From: Alphaproteobacteria bacterium
Lineage (GTDB): Bacteria; Pseudomonadota; Alphaproteobacteria; ATCC43930; CGMCC-115725
Direction of reading: 5' to 3'
Length of the DNA: 5,099 nucleotides
NCBI GenBank assembly: GCA_017353855.1
Contig: JAFMSA010000366.1
Location: forward strand, 1 to 5,099
Notes under the pieces: model-generated
Told to the model about the DNA's origin: nothing
Database searches by the model: none
The model's input: only the letters and a program-made list of their open reading frames with translations
Made by a program: the position numbers and the translations under genes
Shown here: one piece after another, positions 1 through 5,099 of the stretch
Numbering within the stretch: the first letter of the stretch is position 1
Layout: the number at the start of each line of letters is the position of its first letter

Positions 1-87
1 ATCCCTTTTGACGAACTGCCGGACGGCAGCATCGTCGTGCCGGCAAGCGAGGCAAACGGCGTAATCCTGTTCTTCTCGGAAGAATAA
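1..87 (+). CDS. C-terminal fragment of an unidentified protein (5' end outside window)
   Basis: An open frame enters from the left edge and runs 28 codons to a TAA stop at 85-87. The translation ends in GVILFFSEE. About 70% of its third codon positions are G or C, as expected for a coding frame in this genome, whereas the next frame gives a Cys/Arg/Ala-rich string with its own stop. The gene would run towards ychF, with the two stop codons 72 bases apart. The fragment is too short to identify a family, and an open frame of this length can arise by chance in GC-rich DNA, so both its reality and its function stay uncertain. Confidence 0.5.
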   Translation: MPFDELPDGSIVVPASEANGVILFFSEE

Positions 88-159
88 GCCCGGGGCTCGA
101 TCCCGCTGCGCATGGGGCGCCGTCCCAAGTGGTGACGACCGGGAGCACAAGCGCGGCGC

Positions 160-1257
160 TCACACGTTAAATCGAAAAAACATGATGTCGCCGTCCTTGA
201 CGACGTAATCGGCACCTTCGAGTCGCATACGGCCGGCATCTTTCGCACCTTGCTCGCCGCCATGCCTGACGAAATCGTCATAAGCGATCGTCTCGGCCCG
301 GATAAACCCCTTCTCGAAATCGGTGTGGATCCGCCCGGCCGCCTGTGGCGCCTTGGTTCCCCGCTCGACCGTCCAGGCATGCGCTTCTTTCGGCCCGACA
401 GTGAAGAAAGTGACGAGATCAAGGAGGGTGTACCCGGCGCGAATAACGCGCGAGAGACCGGGCTCACTGAGCCCGAGCGCGGTCAGAAACTCCCGTTTTT
501 CCAGCGGGTCGGCGAGCTGCGCGAGTTCCGCTTCGATCGCCGCCGAGATCACCACCGAACGGGCGCCGCGCCGGGCGGCATACGAGGCCACGCGGCTGCT
601 CTCGGCATTTCCCGAGGCAGCGCTCGCCTCGTCGACATTCGCCACGTAGAGGATCGGTTTGGCGCTGAGAAGCTGCAGCGCGTTCAGCTCCCCTTGCCGC
701 TCGCGTGCGTGGACCTCGCGCGCCGGCTTTCCTTCGCGCAGAGCCGTCAGCGCGGTTTCCGCGAGCTCGAGCTGCACTTTGGCCTCCCTGTCGCCGCCCC
801 GCGCGCGCTTTGCCATCTGCTGGCATCGCCTCTCGAGGCTTTCGAGGTCGGCCAGCATCAGTTCGGTCTCGACGGTCTCGGCGTCGCGGACCGGATCGAT
901 CGAGCCTTCGATATGCGCTACATTGCCATCGGAAAAGCAGCGAAGCACGTGCGCTATCGCGTCGACCTCCCGGATATGGCCGAGAAACTGGTTGCCGAGC
1001 CCCTCCCCACGGGCCGCACCGCGGACCAGCCCGGCAATATCCACAAATTCGAGCTGGGTCGGGACGATTTTCGCTGATTTTGCCAGGCGTGCGGCAAACT
1101 CGAGCCGCTCGTCCGGCACCGCCACTCGCCCGACATTCGGCTCGATTGTGCAGAACGGATAATTCGCTGCCTGCGCCGCTGCCGTGGCGGTCAGTGCGTT
1201 GAAGAGGGTCGATTTGCCGACATTCGGCAATCCGACGATGCCGCAGCTAAATCCCAT
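160..1257 (-). CDS. ychF: Redox-regulated ATPase YchF (Obg/HAS-type P-loop NTPase)
   Basis: This is a full-length 365-residue YchF (OLA1 family), a cytoplasmic ATPase that associates with ribosomes and is linked to stress responses. The sequence shows a P-loop GLPNVGKST at residues 9-17, a switch I region around NYPFCTIEPNVG (33-44), and DIAG at 73-76 followed by Leu77, where classical GTPases carry the catalytic Gln; this marks the HAS-type group. The G4 position reads NVDE (207-210), the NxxE form that gives YchF its preference for ATP over GTP. A central helical region follows switch II, and the C-terminal TGS domain spans about 274-361 and ends in FFRFNV. ATG at 1257 is chosen because MGFSCGIVGLPNVGKS is the family's usual N-terminus; an in-frame TTG at 1269 would only add MGNI. 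No Shine-Dalgarno sequence precedes either start. It is the last gene of the prs-rplY-pth-ychF series, 28 bases after pth. Confidence 0.97.
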   Translation of the reverse strand: MGFSCGIVGLPNVGKSTLFNALTATAAAQAANYPFCTIEPNVGRVAVPDERLEFAARLAKSAKIVPTQLEFVDIAGLVRGAARGEGLGNQFLGHIREVDAIAHVLRCFSDGNVAHIEGSIDPVRDAETVETELMLADLESLERRCQQMAKRARGGDREAKVQLELAETALTALREGKPAREVHARERQGELNALQLLSAKPILYVANVDEASAASGNAESSRVASYAARRGARSVVISAAIEAELAQLADPLEKREFLTALGLSEPGLSRVIRAGYTLLDLVTFFTVGPKEAHAWTVERGTKAPQAAGRIHTDFEKGFIRAETIAYDDFVRHGGEQGAKDAGRMRLEGADYVVKDGDIMFFRFNV

Positions 1258-1268
1258 AATATTGCCCA

Positions 1269-1274
1269 ATTATA
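1269..1274 (-). promoter_or_regulatory. Candidate -10 element in the AT-rich pth-ychF gap
   Basis: The 28-base gap between pth and ychF (1258-1285) has only 6 G/C bases, in sharp contrast to its surroundings. Read on the minus strand it contains a perfect TATAAT hexamer. No convincing -35 element lies 16-18 bases upstream (the hexamers there are ATATTG, GATATT and AGATAT). If the hexamer works, transcription would start about 5-6 bases before the ychF ATG, giving a nearly leaderless mRNA that agrees with the missing ribosome binding site. The AT-richness alone could also explain the match. Confidence 0.3.
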
Positions 1275-1285
1275 TATAATCGATA

Positions 1286-1888
1286 CTAAACAATATCTTC
1301 CGTAATACTGGCATGCGGCGGCGCAAAGCGGCGCGCCACCTCGCTCATAAACGCGTCGGGGGTATCCGACAGGAGGAGCTCAATGGTCTCGGCGACGGCG
1401 TCGAGCAACGGGCCAACCCAGCCGGTCAGCTCTTCGTGGCAGAAATTCTGCAGGACATAGGGCTGCACCAACTCTTTCACCCCCGGATGCCCCACCCCGA
1501 TCCGCACACGCCAATAATCCGCCCCCAAAAAGGCGTCGATCGAACGCAAACCGTTATGACCCGCATTGCCGCCGCCCCGCTTTACCCTGAGTTTGCCGGG
1601 GCGCAAATCGATCTCGTCATGGATGACGGCAACATCGCAAGGCAAAATCTTGAAAAACCGCGCCGCCTCGCCGACTGCTTCGCCGGATGCGTTCATGAAG
1701 GTTTGCGGCTTAAATAGGAGGACCCGTGCGCTTCCGATCGAGGCCTCGGCGAGTTCGCCCTTGAAACGGCTGCGATATGCCCGGCAGCCGTACCGGCGGG
1801 CGATCGCGTCGACCGCCATGAAGCCGATATTGTGCCGGTTTCGGGCGTAGCGCGCGCCGGGATTGCCGAGACCGACCAAAAGGCGCAT
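1286..1888 (-). CDS. pth: Peptidyl-tRNA hydrolase
   Basis: This 200-residue protein is a normal-length bacterial Pth. It cleaves the ester bond of peptidyl-tRNAs released early from the ribosome, freeing tRNA for reuse, and acts in the cytoplasm. The N-terminus MRLLVGLGNPGARYARNRHN is diagnostic. The active-site residues are all present: Asn9, the catalytic His19 (RHNIGF), Asn66 in TFMNASG, Asp91 in HDEID and Asn112 in GHNGL, matching Asn10, His20, Asn68, Asp93 and Asn114 of the E. coli enzyme. RGGGNAGHNGLRSI (104-117) and RIGVGHPG (129-136) are further family signatures. ATG at 1888 puts the family's usual N-terminus first; the frame stays open upstream to a GTG at 1999, but that extension overlaps rplY and resembles no Pth. 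No clear ribosome binding site is seen. The gene starts 43 bases after rplY, and pairing of L25 and Pth is very common in bacteria. It ends with TAG. Confidence 0.97.
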   Translation of the reverse strand: MRLLVGLGNPGARYARNRHNIGFMAVDAIARRYGCRAYRSRFKGELAEASIGSARVLLFKPQTFMNASGEAVGEAARFFKILPCDVAVIHDEIDLRPGKLRVKRGGGNAGHNGLRSIDAFLGADYWRVRIGVGHPGVKELVQPYVLQNFCHEELTGWVGPLLDAVAETIELLLSDTPDAFMSEVARRFAPPHASITEDIV

Positions 1889-1931
1889 CGGAAAACGTTC
1901 GATGTCGTACGAAAGATCTCGGCCGCTATGC

Positions 1932-2570
1932 TCAGCTGGAGGCGGCCAGAGGCTCTTCGGGTTCGGGAACTGTTGCCGCTGCGGCAGCGGCCTCCTCACG
2001 CACGGCCGAGGATGCCGCGATGGTGGCGATCGTGAAATCGCGCGCCGCGATCGTCGGGCGGCAGTCCTCCGGCATGATCACGTGACTGATATGGATGCTG
2101 TCGCCGATTTCCAGCCCGTTAAGCTCGACAACCAGCCGATCGGGAATGTTCTCAACCGGACAGCTCAGCTCGATGCCGTGCCGGACGATGTTGAGAATGC
2201 CCCCCCGGCGGATCCCGGGCGACATCTCCGGATTGGCGAAGACGACCGGCACCGTCACAATCACCCGAGTGTGGCCGCCCACCCGCATGAAATCGACGTG
2301 CAGGGGCTTATCCGTCGCCGGATGCTGCTGCAAGTCGCGCGGCAGCGTACGATAGACGGTGCCGTCGATCCTGATGTCGACGAGCGTCGCAAAGAAACCG
2401 CGGTTAGCGAGCGCGCGCGACAATTCGCGCGGCTCCAGGCTGATCAGCACCGGCTCTTTGTTGTCACCGTAGATGATCCCGGGCACGCGCCCCGAGCGCC
2501 GCGTCGTCCTGGCGGCCCGCTTTCCGGCACCGGCGCGCAGTTGGGCGCTTAGGGTCGTGATCTCAGGCAT
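1932..2570 (-). CDS. rplY: 50S ribosomal protein L25 (long TL5/Ctc form)
   Basis: This 212-residue protein is the two-domain L25/TL5/Ctc type, which binds 5S rRNA on the central protuberance of the large subunit; the E. coli protein is a single domain of about 94 residues. The N-terminal L25 domain (about 1-95) contains RRSGRVPGIIYG (24-35) and the signature DLQQHPATDKPLHVDFMRV (79-97). The C-terminal TL5 domain (about 100-185) contains GGILNIVRHGIELSCPVE (123-140) and VVELNGLEIGDSIHISHV (147-164). The tail from 186 on is low-complexity, with an Ala run and PEPEEP, and is probably disordered, as is common in alphaproteobacterial L25. The ATG at 2570 is supported by a strong GAGGAG nine bases upstream. 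It lies between prs and pth. No frameshift or missing motif is seen. Confidence 0.97.
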   Translation of the reverse strand: MPEITTLSAQLRAGAGKRAARTTRRSGRVPGIIYGDNKEPVLISLEPRELSRALANRGFFATLVDIRIDGTVYRTLPRDLQQHPATDKPLHVDFMRVGGHTRVIVTVPVVFANPEMSPGIRRGGILNIVRHGIELSCPVENIPDRLVVELNGLEIGDSIHISHVIMPEDCRPTIAARDFTIATIAASSAVREEAAAAAATVPEPEEPLAASS

Positions 2571-2579
2571 TGACTGTCG

Positions 2580-2585
2580 CTCCTC
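2580..2585 (-). promoter_or_regulatory. Shine-Dalgarno sequence of rplY
   Basis: The minus strand reads GAGGAG here, nine bases before the rplY ATG. It is the only strong ribosome binding site in the window: prs, pth, ychF and the lipoprotein gene have weak or no such sites. This fits the high translation rate expected for a ribosomal protein and fixes the rplY start. Confidence 0.85.
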
Positions 2586-2603
2586 ACCGATAGAGCAAAT
2601 TAA

Positions 2604-2622
2604 ATGAACCTAGATATGAACC
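2604..2622 (-). repeat. Short direct repeat in the rplY leader
   Basis: The 7-base word GGTTCAT (minus strand) occurs twice, at 2616-2622 and 2604-2610, a spacing of 12 bases, 33 to 52 bases before the rplY start codon. A TTTAAT hexamer overlaps the proximal copy but has no matching -35. The repeat could be a small binding site or simple chance; the function is unknown. Confidence 0.4.
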
Positions 2623-2654
2623 GGTTTGCGAAATGCCAGCCCTCGGGCCCCGGT

Positions 2655-3587
2655 TCAGTCGAACAGGCTCGAGACCGAGCGTTCTTCGCTGATGCGCCGG
2701 ACGGCCTCGGCAATCAGCGGGGCGATCGTCAGTTGACGGATATTGCGCGCTGTACGCACGGCCTCCGTCGCCACGATGCTGTCCGTAATGACCAGTTTCT
2801 CGATCGCCGCAGCGCCCACGCGCGCTACCGCCCCGCCCGACAGCACCCCGTGCGTGGCATAGGCGTAGACGTCGGAAGCGCCCGCATCCACTAGCGCCGC
2901 CGCAGCGTTGCACAGCGTACCTGCGGTATCGACAAGGTCGTCCACCAGAATGCAGCGGCGTCCCGCGACATCACCGATGATGTTTACCGCCTCCGAAACC
3001 CCGGCCCGCTCGCGCCGCTTGTCGACGATCACGAGGTCGGCGTCCACGCGGCGCGCGATGTCGCGCGCCCGCCTGACGCCGCCGACGTCGGGCGAGACAA
3101 TGACCAGATCCTCGCCCGAATGATTGTCCCGGATATCCTTCACCAGGACCGGCGCGGCGTACAGATTGTCGGTCGGAATGTCAAAGAAGCCCTGGATCTG
3201 CGCGGCGTGGAGATCCAGCGTAAGGATCCGGTCGGCCCCCGCCGCGGTGATCATATTGGCCACGAGCTTGGCGGAGATCGGGGTGCGGGGACCCGATTTG
3301 CGATCCTGCCGAGCATAGCCGTAATACGGAACGACTGCGGTCACCCGGCGCGCCGAGCCGCGTTTCAGCGCGTCGAGCGCGACGAGCAATTCCATCAGGT
3401 TGTCGTTGGCCGGGAACGAGGTCGGCTGGATCACGAAGACGTCTTCGCCGCGTACGTTTTCGTGGATTTCGACGAACACCTCCCCGTCGGAAAACCGGCG
3501 CACGCTCGCTTTCGTCAGCGGCAGATCGAGATAGTCGGAAATGGCGTCGGCGAGCCGCCGATTGCCGTTACAGGCGAGGATTTTCAT
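2655..3587 (-). CDS. prs: Ribose-phosphate pyrophosphokinase (PRPP synthetase)
   Basis: This 310-residue protein is a full-length class I PRPP synthetase. It transfers pyrophosphate from ATP to ribose 5-phosphate, making PRPP for purine, pyrimidine, NAD, histidine and tryptophan synthesis; family members work as cytoplasmic hexamers. Visible motifs are RFSDGE (31-36), PYYGYARQDRK (87-97), the alphaproteobacterial-style SGPRTPISAKLVANM (98-112), DLHAAQIQGFFD (125-136) with the conserved His127, the flexible-loop KRR (190-192) with catalytic Lys190, and the PRPP-binding loop VDDLVDTAGTL (215-225). The C-terminus EERSVSSLFD is typical. ATG at 3587 gives the usual start MKILACNGN; an in-frame TTG at 3602 would add five residues and has no better ribosome binding site. 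A sigma70-like promoter lies about 60 bases upstream, so prs probably heads the unit continuing into rplY, 84 bases downstream. Confidence 0.98.
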   Translation of the reverse strand: MKILACNGNRRLADAISDYLDLPLTKASVRRFSDGEVFVEIHENVRGEDVFVIQPTSFPANDNLMELLVALDALKRGSARRVTAVVPYYGYARQDRKSGPRTPISAKLVANMITAAGADRILTLDLHAAQIQGFFDIPTDNLYAAPVLVKDIRDNHSGEDLVIVSPDVGGVRRARDIARRVDADLVIVDKRRERAGVSEAVNIIGDVAGRRCILVDDLVDTAGTLCNAAAALVDAGASDVYAYATHGVLSGGAVARVGAAAIEKLVITDSIVATEAVRTARNIRQLTIAPLIAEAVRRISEERSVSSLFD

Positions 3588-3610
3588 AATCGAGGTTAGC
3601 AATCGCCGCT

Positions 3611-3633
3611 GCCGTCGGGTCCGACCCCGCGGC
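3611..3633 (-). other. GC-rich stem-loop in the prs leader
   Basis: Between the candidate prs promoter and the prs start codon, the leader can fold with an outer GCCG/CGGC stem, a 2x2 internal loop and an inner GGG/CCC stem closing a five-base loop. It is followed by no T-run, so it is not an intrinsic terminator by itself. It could affect mRNA stability or prs translation, but a GC-rich genome yields such structures by chance. Confidence 0.3.
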
Positions 3634-3647
3634 TTCCTTCACCCGCT

Positions 3648-3675
3648 ATTTAACAGCCCGGAAACGATATGACAA
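3648..3675 (-). promoter_or_regulatory. Candidate sigma70-type promoter of prs-rplY-pth-ychF
   Basis: On the minus strand, TTGTCA (3670-3675, five of six bases of the -35 consensus) is followed after 16 bases by TTAAAT (3648-3653, four of six of the -10 consensus). Transcription would start near 3641 and give a prs leader of about 54 bases. The site lies wholly in the gap between the lipoprotein stop and prs, where a promoter would be expected. It is inferred from sequence only. Confidence 0.5.
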
Positions 3676-3684
3676 CCCGGGGAC

Positions 3685-4620
3685 TCAGGACTTACCGACC
3701 TGTTGAGCGGCGCCGCGGGCAACCAGTTGCATAACGCCGTCCCGCGCCGAGATCGCCACCATATAGGCAATATCCCCCCAGGCACCGTTCAGCAACCCCG
3801 CCGGAACGTCGTTTTCCTGAGCGACCGTGCCGATCTCGCCGCCGTCCTGGCGCCGCAGATGCCACACGATTTTGACGTTCTGCTTGCCCGCTTTGGGGGA
3901 CGCGACAGCGACCTCGGCGCTGAGGACGAGATCGGCCTCGGCCTGCGGATCCGTGACGATGGTAAGGTCCTGCTGCTTCAACTGCTCCGTCATCGCATTG
4001 GCGAGCGAATCTCCGCCGTCGCCCGGGGCGCCTGCGACGCCGCTTACCCGCAGCCGCGTGCGACCGCCGCTCTCGGCCTCGGCCGGCGCCTCGTCCTGAA
4101 GCAACCCCGCCAGTTGTGCCGCACTTGCGGCAGCCAGCCGCGCGACGGCATCGTCGTTCCCCTCCTGCCAATCCGACGCCGTCGCCTCGATGCGCTCGGC
4201 GCGCTCTCCGAGCTGCCCGCCCGCAGGATCGCGCAATTCCCAAAGCGCCACCATCACGGCCTTGCCGTCCGATGCAGGCATCTGCTGAATTCTGCCGACG
4301 AGCTCATAGCTGCTGATGCTCGCCGCTTTGTCGCTCGCGGCGATTTCGCGCTCCTGAAGCGCGCTCGCCATTGCCGGCCCGAGCTTCTCGGCGGTTGCCT
4401 GCGGGACGCCTTCAACCGGCGCAATCGCCACGCTGGCGCTGTCGCGCAGAGCCAGCATCGGTGATCCCTGCCGGGGCACGTCGTCGGCGAAGGGGTGCGG
4501 CAACGGCTGGCAGGCGGCCACCAGCAGAGCTACCGCCAGTCCGGTCGTCAAAACAGCAATGCATCGGCGAGCAGAAGGCCCGAGCGAGCAAAATGCGATG
4601 AATCCGATCAGGTAGGCCAC
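3685..4620 (-). CDS. Uncharacterised lipoprotein with two tandem copies of one domain
   Basis: I do not recognise a named family. From the GTG at 4620 the protein has 311 residues. A hydrophobic segment (3-14), RR (18-19) and a second hydrophobic stretch lead to a lipobox LVAAC with Cys37, so it is probably a lipid-anchored periplasmic protein. The mature part holds two similar halves, about 61-175 and 187-300, which align without gaps at an offset of 126 residues: VxGxP (69 and 195), AM (83-84 and 209-210), WxLR (127-130 and 253-256) and GGxxG (134-138 and 260-264). I count 17 identities in 81 aligned positions. Each half looks like strand-helix-strand-strand-helix. A linker rich in Glu/Ala joins them. 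The GTG is the only usual start codon between the pgeF stop and the signal region, apart from a TTG at 4551 that would leave an uncharged, too short signal. It lies 41 bases after pgeF, suggesting cotranscription and an envelope role, but no function can be assigned. Confidence 0.85.
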   Translation of the reverse strand: MAYLIGFIAFCSLGPSARRCIAVLTTGLAVALLVAACQPLPHPFADDVPRQGSPMLALRDSASVAIAPVEGVPQATAEKLGPAMASALQEREIAASDKAASISSYELVGRIQQMPASDGKAVMVALWELRDPAGGQLGERAERIEATASDWQEGNDDAVARLAAASAAQLAGLLQDEAPAEAESGGRTRLRVSGVAGAPGDGGDSLANAMTEQLKQQDLTIVTDPQAEADLVLSAEVAVASPKAGKQNVKIVWHLRRQDGGEIGTVAQENDVPAGLLNGAWGDIAYMVAISARDGVMQLVARGAAQQVGKS

Positions 4621-4661
4621 ATATCGCCCGCCACTCGTTATCCGTAGCCGAAGCCGGCGCC

Positions 4662-5099
4662 CTACTCGTCGAGCACGATCGCGGAAAGCCCGCGTCCATA
4701 GGCACGCTCGCCGCGCAGGCAGCTGCGGCGATAGCTGAAGAAGAACTCTTCCTCGGCTACTGTGTCGTGGCAAGCGCGTTCCACCGTCCCGATCCCGGCA
4801 CGAGTGAGCCGGTATTCGATAACGCCGCAGAGGTCGAACATGAAACGACCACGCGCGGCCGGAGCGAACAAGCCCGCACTGGCGGCATCGGCGGCGAGGA
4901 ATTGGTCCCGGAACTCCGGCCCGACTTCGTACGAATCGCGGCCGATGCACGGGCCGATCGCTGCGCGCAGGCCGCTGCGCTGCGCACCGATCCCCTCCAT
5001 CCCCTCAATCGTAGCCTCAATGATCCCCCCAAGGACACCACGCCAGCCGCCATGCGCCGCGGCAATGACCTTGGCAGCAGGGTCGTGCAGCAACACAGG
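4662..5099 (-). CDS. pgeF: Peptidoglycan editing factor PgeF / YfiH-type copper oxidase domain (C-terminal 145 residues)
   Basis: The frame is open to the right edge, so the 5' end is missing. The 145 residues present match the YfiH/PgeF/LACC1 (DUF152, multicopper polyphenol oxidase) family. In E. coli, PgeF removes misincorporated amino acids from peptidoglycan precursors, while other family members act on purine nucleosides. Residues PVLLHDPAAKVIAAAHGGWRG contain the metal-site histidine (His16 of the fragment). The partner Cys of the ADCxPVL motif would fall two residues before the fragment's first residue, and the first His further upstream, both outside the window. GPCIG (49-53), YEVG and FFFSYRR (119-125) are further family signatures. 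Near the C-terminus the sequence reads YGRGLSAI where relatives often have YGRQ. The gene ends in TAG and is followed after 41 bases by the lipoprotein gene. Confidence 0.93.
   Translation of the reverse strand, partial: PVLLHDPAAKVIAAAHGGWRGVLGGIIEATIEGMEGIGAQRSGLRAAIGPCIGRDSYEVGPEFRDQFLAADAASAGLFAPAARGRFMFDLCGVIEYRLTRAGIGTVERACHDTVAEEEFFFSYRRSCLRGERAYGRGLSAIVLDE

Noticed and set aside
88..159. Bidirectional terminator in the convergent gap before ychF
   Set aside because: Only a 5-bp GGGGC/GTCCC stem with a G-T pair and a near-palindromic AGCGCGGCGCT are visible, neither followed by a T-run in either direction.
250..1077. Long plus-strand open frame (275 codons) opposite ychF
   Set aside because: It lies wholly antisense to a complete, motif-bearing YchF. 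The translation is Arg/Pro/Asp-rich without family motifs, as expected for a mirror frame of a GC-rich gene.
1889..1999. Longer Pth starting at GTG 1999
   Set aside because: The added 37 residues overlap rplY and do not resemble any Pth; the family N-terminus MRLLVGLGNPG begins exactly at ATG 1888.
2599..2627. Promoter for rplY built on the TTTAAT hexamer
   Set aside because: TTTAAT matches five of six -10 bases, but the positions 16-18 bases upstream (AACCGG, AAACCG, CAAACC) bear no resemblance to a -35 element.
2641..2654. GC-rich inverted repeat just after the prs stop as a terminator
   Set aside because: The GCCC/GGGC arms leave only a two-base loop and no T-run follows on the minus strand, so it does not look like an intrinsic terminator.
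3703..4464. Plus-strand open frame (253 codons) opposite the lipoprotein gene
   Set aside because: The minus strand has a lipobox, a conserved internal repeat and fitting spacing to its neighbours. The plus-strand product is Arg/His/Ala-rich with no recognisable domain.
4621..4950. N-terminal extension of the lipoprotein frame by 110 residues
   Set aside because: The extension overlaps pgeF out of frame and is Arg-rich without motifs. It would also bury the lipoprotein signal inside the protein.

Overview
The window is GC-rich (clearly above 60% by eye) and is almost entirely filled by one set of six co-oriented genes on the minus strand, read from right to left: pgeF (5' end outside the window), an uncharacterised lipoprotein, prs, rplY, pth and ychF. 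The long, two-domain L25/TL5 form of RplY with an Ala/Glu/Pro tail, the Prs sequence style (RKSGPRTPISAKL, DDLVDTAGT) and the order prs-rplY-pth-ychF with pgeF upstream all fit an alphaproteobacterium. I cannot fix the order or genus; a Rhodospirillales-like lineage is only a guess. Nothing suggests recent transfer: no insertion sequence, tRNA, rRNA, CRISPR array or phage gene is visible.

Layout. Positions 1-87 carry the last 28 codons of an unidentified plus-strand gene that converges on ychF. From 160 to 3587, ychF, pth, rplY and prs lie head to tail with gaps of 28, 43 and 84 bases. A sigma70-like promoter (3648-3675) and a GC-rich leader hairpin (3611-3633) lie in the 97-base gap upstream of prs, so prs-rplY-pth-ychF is probably a transcription unit of its own. 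Upstream of it, 3685-4620 encodes a lipoprotein and 4662-5099 the C-terminal part of PgeF; these two are 41 bases apart and probably cotranscribed. There is no visible terminator before prs, so readthrough from pgeF is possible. No gene-free stretch exceeds 100 bases.

How the genes fit together. Prs makes PRPP for nucleotide, histidine and tryptophan synthesis. RplY binds 5S rRNA in the large subunit, Pth recycles peptidyl-tRNA dropped by ribosomes, and YchF is a ribosome-associated ATPase. The four-gene unit therefore joins nucleotide precursor supply to translation and its quality control. PgeF and the lipoprotein belong to the cell-envelope side.

The core genes are ordinary. The most noteworthy item is the lipoprotein: it contains two copies of one domain, alignable without gaps at an offset of 126 residues, in a family I cannot name. 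Secondary points are an AT-rich island with a perfect -10 hexamer directly before ychF, which would give a near-leaderless mRNA, and a direct repeat in the rplY leader. I see no clear novel multi-gene system here.
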